Assembly: GCF_014838715.1 (NCBI RefSeq)
Contig: NZ_CP061947.1
Coordinates: 1,860,001 to 1,924,000 of the forward strand
Source of the DNA: Algoriphagus sp. Y33
GTDB taxonomy: Bacteria; Bacteroidota; Bacteroidia; Cytophagales; Cyclobacteriaceae
DNA length: 64,000 bases
Reading direction: 5' to 3'
A model generated the notes under the pieces. The model saw nothing but the letters and a program-made list of their open reading frames with translations. It searched no databases and was not told the origin of the DNA. Each line of letters opens with the position of its first letter. Within the stretch, counting starts at the first letter, position 1. The translations under genes were made by a program, and so were the position numbers. Below are positions 63,886 through 64,000 of this stretch, in pieces.

Positions 63886-64000
63886 ATGTTAAGTGTGTTA
63901 AAATTTAAGATTATGCTTCTATTAGATTCAAGTGGCATGCCATAATTGGCAAACCAAAAAAAATGTAGGGCTTTAGAGCACTGAATACACTATGCTATTG

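Overview
The window looks like chromosomal DNA of a Bacteroidota bacterium, most likely order Cytophagales and plausibly a Cyclobacteriaceae (Algoriphagus-like) genus; the rank is inferred from gene content. Supporting signs are the glutaminyl-tRNA synthetase/YqeY fusion, a bacterial GH3-type protein, a DUF6266 protein, a TonB receptor with an N-terminal carboxypeptidase-regulatory-like domain, the SpoU methyltransferase type, the parE-parC pair, few Shine-Dalgarno sequences, and promoters of the Bacteroidota TTTG/TAnnTTTG type. One tRNA (Arg, anticodon TCG) is present and no rRNA.

Layout: 0.2-8.9 kb holds an HMA/AraC fusion regulator, a MITE-like element, a divergent DoxX/HxlR pair, and an efflux operon (GbsR/MarR regulator, TolC, adaptor, RND pump) that ends in an acyl-carrier-protein-like gene without its serine. 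9-19.9 kb is accessory: a broken DUF5703-type gene, clusters of modular palindromes, an isolated membrane-protein gene next to an attC-like palindrome, DUF6266, a HigB/HigA-like pair, an XRE-ImmA/IrrE-DUF4411 cassette, and a HEPN gene overlapping two small tandem paralogues. 20-44.5 kb is mostly housekeeping: S9 peptidase, HPt, deoxynucleoside kinase, 3-hydroxyacyl-CoA dehydrogenase, CvfB-like, YkgJ-like, ROK kinase, topoisomerase IV, SpoU methyltransferase, cyclophilin, GlnRS, GH3 and a serine hydrolase. 

44.6-51.7 kb is a second accessory island: two XRE regulators (one a close paralogue of the XRE at 16.3 kb), an unknown protein, an AlbA_2 protein with an in-frame 12-bp repeat, and a tightly overlapping operon of a large HEPN-motif protein plus two RlaP-like nucleotidyltransferases. 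This last operon is the best candidate for an under-described RNA-targeting conflict or defence system. 51.8-64 kb returns to core functions: SLC13 transporter, LolD-like ATPase, SucC, tRNA-Arg, GalE, ArfB, an Fe-S-type Rrf2 regulator with a TauE/SafE exporter divergent from a TonB receptor across a shared motif region, and Dps.

All assignments come from reading translations and motifs by eye; no database search was possible.
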